Positions 42,868 through 51,069 of a stretch of DNA of 52,345 bases are shown in pieces. The stretch spans positions 1 to 52,345 of the forward strand of contig JAIPFM010000190.1 in the NCBI GenBank assembly GCA_021736645.1, in the 5' to 3' direction. Position numbers and translations under genes: made by a program. Source of the DNA: Phycisphaerae bacterium (GTDB taxonomy: Bacteria; Planctomycetota; Phycisphaerae; Sedimentisphaerales; Anaerobacaceae). Position 1 is the stretch's first letter. Every line of letters starts with the position of its first letter. Under the pieces are notes generated by a model that saw only the letters and a list, made by a program, of their open reading frames with translations, had not been told where the DNA came from and made no database searches.

Positions 42868-42933
42868 GAAAATCTTCATGGCCGCACACTCATATGAAAG
42901 TTAAAATGGGCGAAGTTAACAAGGAGTTTTCTC

Positions 42934-45645
42934 ATGAGAAGAATCAATACCGGGTCTCTGGGGTGGATTGGACTGATGGTCGCGTGTGCAGGTGTGTCCT
43001 GTGTGCAGGCAGCAGCGAATCTGGCCGTGGTGGCCAATCCTTCCACATCCTATGTGTCTGGCGACTGCTCGGTCTCAGCACTCAATGATGCCAGTGAGCA
43101 AAGAAACTCCCGTGATCACCGTGCCGGTTCCTATGGCAACTGGAATCGGACAGGCACGCAGTGGGTCCAGTATGACTGGACACAGGCCATCAGCACGGAC
43201 AAGGTGGATGTGTACTGGTGGGACGATCGCCAGGGCGTGCGTCTGCCATCCGCGGCCCGGCTGTTGTACTGGGACGGCCAGGCTTTTGTTCCTGTCAAGA
43301 CCGATGAGACACTGGCAGTCACAGGCGATCAGTTCAACCCCATGAGTTTTGCAGAGGTCACCACTTCGAAGCTCAGACTCGAAATCGATTCGGACGGCAG
43401 CTATTCCACGGGCATTCTCGAGTGGAGGGTCTATGACTCAGGCAAGTCGCCCGCGTTTCCACCGGATGTCCGGGCCGGTGAAGACCGCTCCGTCGTGCTG
43501 GGGGGTAAAACCTATCTCAGCGCAAAGATCAAGACGCTGGAGGGTCAGGACGGTGAGTCCACCCCGATTCAGTGGAGCAAGGCCTCCGGTCCGGGGTGGG
43601 TGACCTTTGAAGACCCGGCCAGTGCTGTGACCACAGCCACGTTTTCTGCCGTGGGTGACTATGTCCTCCAGCTGACGGCTGGCAAGGACGATCTGACAGA
43701 TACAGCCTATGTCAATGTTCAGGTGGTGGACACACCGCCCACTGAGCAGTTGACCCTCATTGATACCAAGGCCTACACACTCAACAGTCCCCTGTGGGAC
43801 AAGCGGGCCAGGGCCATAATCGTGAACTGGATGCCCCATGTGATCAACAAGATCAATGACCCCAACCTGCGCGAAGGCGGGATCAACAATTTCATCGATG
43901 CGGCCAACAAGCTTCAGGGCAAACCGGCAGGGCGTCACAGGGGGTATGTGTTCTCCAATGCCTGGATCTACAACACCATTGAATCCATCTGCATAGCCCT
44001 GATGGTGGATTCCAAGGGGGATGCCGAGGTCATCAAGGCGCAGGACTTCATGAAAGACACGCTGGAAGACTGGATTCCCAAGGTCCTGGCTGCGCAGGAA
44101 CCGGACGGGTATCTGCAGACTGCGTTTACACTGAGTACGCGTGAGCACTGGTCACCCAGATACAGAGCCGATCACGAAGGGTATGTGGCAGGTTACTATC
44201 TCGAAGCCGCTGTGTCGCACTACATGCTCACAGAGGGCAAGGACCTGCGGCTGTACAACTCCGCCAAGAGGCTGGCCGACTGCTGGGAAGCCCACATTGG
44301 ACCTGCTCCCAAGCAGGAGTGGTACGACGGTCACCAGGCCATGGAAATGGCGCTCGTGCGGTTCGGCCGGTTTGTGAACAAGATCGAAGGCAGGAAAAAG
44401 GGTGACAAGTATATCCAGTTAGGCAAGTTCCTGCTGGACTGCCGCAAGGATGGCAGTTCGTACGACCAGAGTCACGTGCCTGTGATTCAGCAATACGAGG
44501 CTGTGGGCCATGCCGTGCGTGCGTCCTACAATTATGCAGCCATGTCCGATGTGGCCATGGAGACCCATGATCACGATTATCAAAGTGCTGTCATGTCTCT
44601 GTACGACAACATCATCAATCGCAAGTACTATGTCACAGGCGGCATTGGCAGCGGCGAGACCTCTGAAGGCTTTGGCCCGGATTACTCCCTGCGTCACAAT
44701 GCCTATTGCGAGGCCTGTTCAAGCTGCGGCCTGGTCTTTTTTGAGCACAAGCTCAACATGGCGTATCACGATGCCAGTTTTGTGGATCTGTATGAAGACA
44801 CCCTGTACAACGCCATGCTCGGGTCCCTGGACCTGGACGGCAAAAACTTCTATTACCAAAATCCCCTGACGGAACGCGGTCCCCGTTATCCGTGGCACGG
44901 GTGTCCCTGCTGTGTTGGGAACATCCCGAGAGTCCTGCTCCTGCTGCCCACCTGGGCGTACGTCAAGGACGCGGACAGCGTGTATGTGAACCTGTTCCTG
45001 GGCAGTACTGTCACCATACCGGGTGTGGCCGGCACGGACGTGACATTGGTTCAGGACACGGAGTACCCGTGGAAGGGTGATGTCCGGATCACGGTCAATC
45101 CCAAGCGGTCACGTCGATTCAATATGAAAATCCGTGTGCCCAATCGCGAGGTCAGCGACCTGTACACCAACGAGCCCAAGGCCAACGGCATCACCTCCAT
45201 CGCCGTGAATGGCGACCTGATTCAGCCGGCCATAGAGAACGGTTATGCCGTGATCAACCGCAGATGGCAGCAGGGCGACACCCTCGAGATCTGCCTGCCC
45301 ATGAAGATCCAGAGGATCAAGGCCAGTGACAAAATCGAGGCCACACGCGGCCAGGTGGCCCTGCGATACGGTCCCTTGATCTACACCGCAGAGGCCGTGG
45401 ATCAGGACATCACCAAGGTGCTCAGTCCGGATGCCCCCCTGACCACGGAATGGAGACCCGACCTGCTCGAAGGCGTGATGGTGATCACAGGCAAGTGGTC
45501 AGACGGCTCGGACTTCCTGGCCATTCCCTATTACGCGCGCAGCAATCGATTTGCCCAGGCACCGGCTGAAGGTCAGGAGTCTGAAGGCGGTCGTCGACGC
45601 AGTCGAGGCTTGAGTTCCACCGTGTGGATCAAGGATCAGGAGTAG
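42934..45645 (+). CDS. secreted GH127-family beta-L-arabinofuranosidase with N-terminal discoidin-like and Ig-like domains
   Basis: 903 residues with a signal peptide (GWIGLMVACAGVSCVQA). Residues about 35-170 are a discoidin-like beta-sandwich (WVQYDWTQAISTDKVDVYWW), and about 180-265 a PKD/Ig-like domain. The GH127 (DUF1680) catalytic part follows. The zinc and nucleophile set of HypBA1 can be mapped: E593 and C595 (YCEAC) to E338 and C340, and the pair C659-C660 (CPCC) to C417-C418, the first being the expected nucleophile. E578 or E575 is the likely acid/base. An extra cysteine, C657, precedes the pair. The enzyme would remove beta-L-arabinofuranose from plant glycoproteins or arabinans. 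A strong terminator lies downstream. Confidence 0.88.
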   Translation: MRRINTGSLGWIGLMVACAGVSCVQAAANLAVVANPSTSYVSGDCSVSALNDASEQRNSRDHRAGSYGNWNRTGTQWVQYDWTQAISTDKVDVYWWDDRQGVRLPSAARLLYWDGQAFVPVKTDETLAVTGDQFNPMSFAEVTTSKLRLEIDSDGSYSTGILEWRVYDSGKSPAFPPDVRAGEDRSVVLGGKTYLSAKIKTLEGQDGESTPIQWSKASGPGWVTFEDPASAVTTATFSAVGDYVLQLTAGKDDLTDTAYVNVQVVDTPPTEQLTLIDTKAYTLNSPLWDKRARAIIVNWMPHVINKINDPNLREGGINNFIDAANKLQGKPAGRHRGYVFSNAWIYNTIESICIALMVDSKGDAEVIKAQDFMKDTLEDWIPKVLAAQEPDGYLQTAFTLSTREHWSPRYRADHEGYVAGYYLEAAVSHYMLTEGKDLRLYNSAKRLADCWEAHIGPAPKQEWYDGHQAMEMALVRFGRFVNKIEGRKKGDKYIQLGKFLLDCRKDGSSYDQSHVPVIQQYEAVGHAVRASYNYAAMSDVAMETHDHDYQSAVMSLYDNIINRKYYVTGGIGSGETSEGFGPDYSLRHNAYCEACSSCGLVFFEHKLNMAYHDASFVDLYEDTLYNAMLGSLDLDGKNFYYQNPLTERGPRYPWHGCPCCVGNIPRVLLLLPTWAYVKDADSVYVNLFLGSTVTIPGVAGTDVTLVQDTEYPWKGDVRITVNPKRSRRFNMKIRVPNREVSDLYTNEPKANGITSIAVNGDLIQPAIENGYAVINRRWQQGDTLEICLPMKIQRIKASDKIEATRGQVALRYGPLIYTAEAVDQDITKVLSPDAPLTTEWRPDLLEGVMVITGKWSDGSDFLAIPYYARSNRFAQAPAEGQESEGGRRRSRGLSSTVWIKDQE

Positions 45646-45694
45646 GGGCCAGAGGCCGGTTGCTGCCCGGTGAAAGAAGCTTGCACGGGCCAAG

Positions 45695-45729
45695 GGTTGT
45701 TGGTTTCTGGTTATTCGTTGTTGGTTCTG
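45695..45729. repeat. period-7 tandem repeat GGTTNNT before the GH127 terminator
   Basis: Units GGTTGTT, GGTTTCT, GGTTATT, CGTTGTT, GGTTCTG in register. It lies 50 nt after the GH127 stop codon and runs straight into the terminator stem. Confidence 0.7.
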
Positions 45730-45764
45730 CAGCCACAGGGTTTTTGCCCTGTGGCTGTTTCTTT
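45730..45764 (+). terminator. rho-independent terminator after GH127
   Basis: CAGCCACAGGG and CCCTGTGGCTG form a perfect 11-bp stem with a 6-nt loop (TTTTTG), followed by TTTCTTT. It ends 15 nt before the next ATG and leaves no room for a promoter of that gene downstream of it. Confidence 0.85.
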
Positions 45765-45779
45765 GTGGTGAGGTGAGGT

Positions 45780-48554
45780 ATGACGGGCAAACAGCGGGCA
45801 TGCTTTCTGGTACTTGCATTGTCATTGGTTTACGTGCCCTTGGCCTCTTCAGAGGTCATGGAAACAGAGCACATGCGGTTTGACTTTACGGACCAGGGCG
45901 TCACTGGAGTCGCCAGTCCCGAGGATCCGTACCAGGCCAAGGTGACATCGCCTCAGCGTCCCCTCGCATTGACAGTTCGCTATCAAGTGGGGCAGGGCAC
46001 GTGGCAGGATTTGGACTTGAAAGGGCAGCGTGTGACTGCCGTGCCTGACCAGGGGCGGGTGACGTATTCAGTGTCCGGGGACACGCTGTCCGTTACGCAG
46101 ACGTTTCAATTGCATGGCAAGGTCCTGGACTGGGACATTGACCTGCAGGCCACGTCAGAGGCCCCTGTGAGGATTGGTGATCTGGCCATTTCCATCCCTG
46201 TGGTGGGGCCGCGAGGTGAAAATCCCGAGCAGATCTTCGAACACGGTTTCTTGGCTCATCCCTTTATCTCCGGGCACGGCTCCTTTGTGTATTACGTGCG
46301 TGCTTCCGGGGCGCCGCCCTATCTGATGGTCACGGTCAAGCCCGGAACCCAGCTTGAATACACCGGTACGGACAGGCAGGGCGGTTTCTTTGTGCACTCA
46401 GGCCAGAGCGGCAACCGGGAAACGCGCGGCACGTGGCGTCAGTCACATACGTGTCTGGATCTGGATGCGCAGGGTACGGATCAAAGCAGGGCCCGTTACG
46501 GCTTTCGGTTCCAGTACGCCCATTCATACGACGAACTGCGCGACATCCTGTATCGAGAGGGCCTGTTCGATGTGCGTGCTGTACCTGGCATGACCATTCC
46601 TGACAATCTCTCAGCGCGGTTCTCCCTGCATACTCGAGCCAGGGTGCAATCCATTGAAGCCGAGTTTCCAGCACAGACAACCATCAGACCTGTGAACTCG
46701 ACCAGGTCCGATACGCAAATCTATGAAGTGACATTCAAACGCCTGGGGGAGAACAAGCTCACGATTGTCCACGACGGCGGCCGAAACACCTTTCTGGAAT
46801 ATTTTGTCACGGAGCCCCTGGAAACACTCATCAAGAAGCGGGCATCGTTTATCGCCACGCGCCAGCAGATCCGTGATCCCAATGTGTGGTGGGACGGTGT
46901 ATACGGTCCGTACGACATGCGCCATCAAGTGGTTCGCACCATCGATGATCCGGATATCTTTACGGGGCGTATGATCTACGTGCTGACCTGCGATGATCCC
47001 GGTTTGTGCAAGGCGCCCTTTATTGCCAGCAAGAACGTGAGCTTTCCCAATCAAAAGGAAATCGAGAGTCTGGAGTATTATCTGGAACACTTTGTGTGGG
47101 GCAGGATGCAGCGTACGGACTCGGAGAGTCCGTATCCTTATGGCGTGTATGGTACGCCGCACTGGTACATTGATCGTGATCCTGAAAAACGCAAGGCCTA
47201 CACCAACCGTGACCTGGACAAGGAGCACGTGTGGCGGTCGTATGATTACCCTCACGTGGTCATGCTCTACTTTCACATGTATGAGATCGCCAAAAAATAT
47301 CCGTCCATGTCCAGATATCTCGATGCGCCCGGGTATCTGGAGCGCGCCTGGCAAACGGCCCGTGCCTTTTTTACCTACCCCTATGAGATCTACCCCTCCT
47401 ATTACGAAACCTACAAATGGGGCCTGTACAACGAACTGATCGTGCTGAAACTGGCCGAGGCCCTGGACCGGGAGGGCCTTGGCGAACAGGCGGCCTGGCT
47501 GCGCAGCGAGTGGGAGAAGAAGGTCAAGTACTTTGTGTATGACGACACATATCCCTTCAGGTCCGAATACGCCTTTGACCGGACTGCATTCGAATCCACC
47601 TATGCCTTTGCCAAGTACGGGGCCACCCATGACATGCAGCCGGATCAGAATCTGTGGTGGGACATCAAGCAAGAAAAATGGTATTCACATGCACAGGTCA
47701 GGCGTGAGGACTCGCGAGCCTTCATGGATCGTCAGTTGGCAGCGGGCCTCTGCGTTCGCGGTTGGCTGGAGACGAATTTCAACCAACTCGGGGCGGACCG
47801 GGGCGTGAGCTACATGGCAGCCATGGGCGGGTGGGGCATCCTGGACTATGGCATTAACTTTGCGGACAATCCATTCGACTGGCTGCAGCTCGGGTATGCG
47901 TCTTATCTCAGTTCGTGGTGCCTCATGAACACGGGTCGCGCAGACACGAACTACGGGTACTGGTTTCCAGGCCAGGCCAATGACGGTGCTGCAGGCTGGC
48001 AATTCATGTCCCAAAAATACGGTCGAGCCTGGATGGGCACGGAGGTGGCGCGTGGTCCATGGCACTATGACGGAGAGATCGACCTGGGCTTTGGCGGCGC
48101 GCTTCGCTCTGCTGCCACAGTCATCACCCAAGACCCTATCTTTGGCTGGATGGCTTACGGCGGCGCAATGAAAGAAGACGGTGACATACTTTCGGTGACC
48201 CCCCGTGACGGGCTGCGACAACGTCTGGTCGTGGTCCTGCCTGATCAGCGCATCCCGTGGCCTGCTGCCGTGCGTTTCAAACTCGAACTCGACCGCGACG
48301 GCTTCGAGCCCGAATCAGACATCGTCATGGACAAACACCTGAACAAAATCACCTTCCTGCTTGAAAACCGAACTGGTGAGGCGCACACCACGTCCTTGAG
48401 ACTGTCCATCCATCCCGCAGCCGCCTATGAGGTCCTTCAGGACGGCCAAAAGATCCCCCTGACCGAAACCGGCCTTTGGGATTACCCCTGGCAGGCAGAC
48501 CTGACCATGGCCGAACAGCCATGTAAAATCGAAATCACTCTTGACGATCAATAA
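45780..48554 (+). CDS. secreted DUF5695-family protein, putative glycoside hydrolase
   Basis: 924 residues with a signal peptide (CFLVLALSLVYVPLASS). The N-terminal half is a beta-sandwich (ETEHMRFDFTDQGVTGVA, LSVTQTFQLHGKVLDWDIDL), and residues about 360-760 form an alpha-helical, aromatic-rich region compatible with an (alpha/alpha)6 barrel: WWDGVYGPYDMRHQVVRTID, DLDKEHVWRSYDYPHVVMLY, NELIVLKLAEAL, WDIKQEKWYSHAQVRREDSR. This order fits DUF5695, which is thought to be a glycosidase family; the substrate is unknown. A C-terminal beta-domain closes the chain. The ribosome site GAGGTGAGG is only a few bases after the GH127 terminator, so expression must depend on read-through or on a promoter inside or before the terminator. 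Confidence 0.72.
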   Translation: MTGKQRACFLVLALSLVYVPLASSEVMETEHMRFDFTDQGVTGVASPEDPYQAKVTSPQRPLALTVRYQVGQGTWQDLDLKGQRVTAVPDQGRVTYSVSGDTLSVTQTFQLHGKVLDWDIDLQATSEAPVRIGDLAISIPVVGPRGENPEQIFEHGFLAHPFISGHGSFVYYVRASGAPPYLMVTVKPGTQLEYTGTDRQGGFFVHSGQSGNRETRGTWRQSHTCLDLDAQGTDQSRARYGFRFQYAHSYDELRDILYREGLFDVRAVPGMTIPDNLSARFSLHTRARVQSIEAEFPAQTTIRPVNSTRSDTQIYEVTFKRLGENKLTIVHDGGRNTFLEYFVTEPLETLIKKRASFIATRQQIRDPNVWWDGVYGPYDMRHQVVRTIDDPDIFTGRMIYVLTCDDPGLCKAPFIASKNVSFPNQKEIESLEYYLEHFVWGRMQRTDSESPYPYGVYGTPHWYIDRDPEKRKAYTNRDLDKEHVWRSYDYPHVVMLYFHMYEIAKKYPSMSRYLDAPGYLERAWQTARAFFTYPYEIYPSYYETYKWGLYNELIVLKLAEALDREGLGEQAAWLRSEWEKKVKYFVYDDTYPFRSEYAFDRTAFESTYAFAKYGATHDMQPDQNLWWDIKQEKWYSHAQVRREDSRAFMDRQLAAGLCVRGWLETNFNQLGADRGVSYMAAMGGWGILDYGINFADNPFDWLQLGYASYLSSWCLMNTGRADTNYGYWFPGQANDGAAGWQFMSQKYGRAWMGTEVARGPWHYDGEIDLGFGGALRSAATVITQDPIFGWMAYGGAMKEDGDILSVTPRDGLRQRLVVVLPDQRIPWPAAVRFKLELDRDGFEPESDIVMDKHLNKITFLLENRTGEAHTTSLRLSIHPAAAYEVLQDGQKIPLTETGLWDYPWQADLTMAEQPCKIEITLDDQ

Positions 48555-48607
48555 CAGTCGTCATTGAGTCAAAAATCGGAATTGCCCCCTGATTTATGTT
48601 GACCCAT

Positions 48608-48636
48608 TTGATTTAAGAACGCCCATGAATTATAGT
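48608..48636 (+). promoter_or_regulatory. sigma70-type promoter for the S8 peptidase gene
   Basis: TTGATT and TATAGT are separated by 17 bp (4 of 6 and 5 of 6 matches). The predicted leader is about 40 nt, ending in AAAGGG before the ATG. Confidence 0.55.
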
Positions 48637-48682
48637 ATGGAAACATCGTGATGACAGTGAACCTTCTTTAAAGGGTGTTTAA

Positions 48683-50938
48683 ATGGGTGTCAATTCTCAA
48701 GCCATCAAAGCCGTTGGCAAGTATTGTCTCTGTACAGGTGGCATGTTCATCTTTGCTTTCGTTGGTTTTGTTCCTGGAATCTATGCTCAATCCCCTGAAA
48801 TGGCCAAGGGGTTGGCTGACAAACGTCTCTCTGGTGAACACAGATCCAGGGCCGGTCTGACCAGGGATGCCGGGGAATTCTACCGGGTGGACGGGCGCAA
48901 GGTCCGGCTGCTGAGATCGCTTGACAAGGTGGCTGTTCACCATGCGTCTGACCAGGGACCTGCTTTGCGTCAGAGACTGACGGGCCAACAGGGGGCGCGC
49001 AGATCCTGGGCTGTGGAGCAGGACCTGACCAGAGAGCAGATATTGATTGTGCGAACCGCCGACTTGTCCTCCCTGGCCGAGCTGGACGAGACAGTCCGTC
49101 AGATTCAGCAGGCCTCTGACGTGGATCAGGTGTCGCCTGTGTACATCAATGAAGACACAGGGCTGGAGATGATCTGTACCCATGAATTCATTGTCAAACT
49201 GGCTCCTGATGCGACTCTGGAGGATCTTGAGGATTTCAATGGATCTATGGGGGTGACACTGGTCAGGCATCTGCGCGGCACCACGGATCAGTTCATACTT
49301 CGTATGCATGGGTTTTCACCTGAAGGACTCCTGTCCCTGTGTGAGATCTATCTCAACGATTCGCGTATAGTCTGGGCCTCACCCAACTTTCTGAGCCAGG
49401 TGGTTTTTGATGCATGGCCGGTGGATCGCAACTACGCCCCGGAACAGTGGCACCTCGAAAAAATAGATGCGGCCGGTGCCTGGGACATCACCACCGGCAC
49501 CAGGGACATTGTGGTGGCCGTGATGGACAATGGCGTGGACATAGAGCACAGGGACCTGCGCAATAATTTCCCTGACGGTGACTCGGATACCAGCGACAAT
49601 GGCTATGCCAATGACGCATTTGGATGGGACTTCTATGACAATGATAATGATCCAAGGCCGTCCAATAGCTTTGACAACCATGGGACCCGTGTCGCGGGCG
49701 TGATTGCAGCCAACAGGGGAAGCCGCGATCCGGGCGCCCTGGGTGGAGCGTACAACTGCACACTCATGGCCCTGAAGGTGGCCAAGGGCGATCCCCAGGA
49801 CCCTGCCTCCTGGGCCTCTGACGCGCAAATGGCCGAGGCTGTCCTGTATGCGGCCGGATTCCATGCAGATGGCGTTGGCAGGTGGCACGGCGCAGATGTC
49901 ATCAATATCAGTTTGACACTGGTGCCCAAATGGGAAATCAATGAGGCCCTTCACAGAGCGGCCACACAAGGACGCCAGGGCAAGGGATGTCCGATCTTTT
50001 GTTCCAGCGGCAATGATTATGATGGATGGTCCTCGCTTTCCGTGTCAGGATTTCAGGCGGGCAGGACCTATACTTTCAGATGGCAGTATGCCAAGAAACC
50101 GACTGGCTCGCCAAACAGGGGGACGGTCTGGCTGGATTCGGTGGTCTTTCCTGATGGAGAGATTGAACGTTTTGAAAAAGGCCTACCCTCCGGCTGGAAG
50201 ACCACGGGCAGTGCAAACTGGTTCAGTGTGCAGGATGGCGTGGACGGCAACCATGCCATGACCGGCTGGGATGGCCAGCACTCCAAGTCCGTGCGCGCGG
50301 GGTCTATCGGTGCCAACCAGTTCTGCCTGTTGGAGTTGACCAGAACCGTCCGGGAGGGGGGCATGCAGTTCTGGTACTGGCCGGGCATGGAATCCGGAGA
50401 ACAATTTGACTTCGTCATTGTTCAGGACAGTACAGAGGTATACAGGGAGACGCTCATTCCGGATAACAGGACACAGGACTACATACCCTACATCCCTGTG
50501 GTGGCCTATCCAGCGCTTCACCCTGATACGATCGGTGTGGGGGCGAGCACCAATTTCGACTATCGTGCGGACTACAGTCGATACGGTGTTGGCCTTGATT
50601 TTGTCGCGCCCAGTGGCGGGGGATCTGAGTCCATCTATACCACGGATCGCACGGACACGAGCAGCCAATTTGGAGAAGAAGGTAATTATACGTACTTCAG
50701 CGGCACATCCGCGGCAGCTCCGCTTGCAGCTGCTGTGGGGGCACTCATGCTTTCAGCCAATCCGGATCTGACTGCACAGCAGGTGCGGGACATCATGCAG
50801 GACACCTGTGACCCAATCGGGAACGAACCGTATAACGAGATCAACGACGCTGGCCTCAATACGAACGCGTACTTTGGTCATGGCCGGATCAAGGCCGGTC
50901 CGGCTGTCACAGCAGCCAGGGACACGACAGGCATGTAA
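48683..50938 (+). CDS. subtilisin-like S8 serine peptidase with domain inserted in the catalytic fold
   Basis: 751 residues. An N-terminal hydrophobic segment (GMFIFAFVGFVPGIYAQ) acts as signal peptide. A long pro-region runs to about residue 250 and includes an I9-like piece. The triad is D282 (VAVMDNGVD), H333 (FDNHGTRVAG) and S676 (GTSAAAPLAAAVGALM), with oxyanion N444 (CSSGND). In subtilisin BPN' Asn155 and Ser221 are 66 residues apart; here the gap is 232, because a beta-sandwich domain of about 160 residues (about 450-610, starting SLSVSGFQAGRTYTFRWQY) interrupts the fold. The inserted module resembles carbohydrate-binding or MAM-like sandwiches. Secreted protease, presumably acting on protein or glycoprotein substrates. 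It has its own promoter. Confidence 0.88.
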   Translation: MGVNSQAIKAVGKYCLCTGGMFIFAFVGFVPGIYAQSPEMAKGLADKRLSGEHRSRAGLTRDAGEFYRVDGRKVRLLRSLDKVAVHHASDQGPALRQRLTGQQGARRSWAVEQDLTREQILIVRTADLSSLAELDETVRQIQQASDVDQVSPVYINEDTGLEMICTHEFIVKLAPDATLEDLEDFNGSMGVTLVRHLRGTTDQFILRMHGFSPEGLLSLCEIYLNDSRIVWASPNFLSQVVFDAWPVDRNYAPEQWHLEKIDAAGAWDITTGTRDIVVAVMDNGVDIEHRDLRNNFPDGDSDTSDNGYANDAFGWDFYDNDNDPRPSNSFDNHGTRVAGVIAANRGSRDPGALGGAYNCTLMALKVAKGDPQDPASWASDAQMAEAVLYAAGFHADGVGRWHGADVINISLTLVPKWEINEALHRAATQGRQGKGCPIFCSSGNDYDGWSSLSVSGFQAGRTYTFRWQYAKKPTGSPNRGTVWLDSVVFPDGEIERFEKGLPSGWKTTGSANWFSVQDGVDGNHAMTGWDGQHSKSVRAGSIGANQFCLLELTRTVREGGMQFWYWPGMESGEQFDFVIVQDSTEVYRETLIPDNRTQDYIPYIPVVAYPALHPDTIGVGASTNFDYRADYSRYGVGLDFVAPSGGGSESIYTTDRTDTSSQFGEEGNYTYFSGTSAAAPLAAAVGALMLSANPDLTAQQVRDIMQDTCDPIGNEPYNEINDAGLNTNAYFGHGRIKAGPAVTAARDTTGM

Positions 50939-50977
50939 GGCACGCCCATGTCTTGGCCCTGCACCCCAAAACCTGCC

Positions 50978-51006
50978 TTTACATTGTCTCCTGACACTGT
51001 TAGAAT
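50978..51006 (+). promoter_or_regulatory. sigma70-type promoter for pepD
   Basis: TTTACA and TAGAAT are separated by 17 bp (5 of 6 matches each). The leader would be about 57 nt. Confidence 0.6.
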
Positions 51007-51069
51007 CCTGAGGCATTTGCCGATAACGCCGACTTGAATGGACATTGTCTCAGAATGAAAGGAAAGACA

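Larger units (their letters stand above)
42484..42933. other. 450-nt divergent intergenic region with several strong hairpins
   Basis: Between parE (minus) and the GH127 gene (plus). Three stem-loops (42527-42548, 42616-42668, 42745-42770) precede the GH127 promoter candidate. No coding frame is convincing. A small RNA is possible but not identified: tRNA, tmRNA, SRP and RNase P signatures were looked for and not found. Confidence 0.6.
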
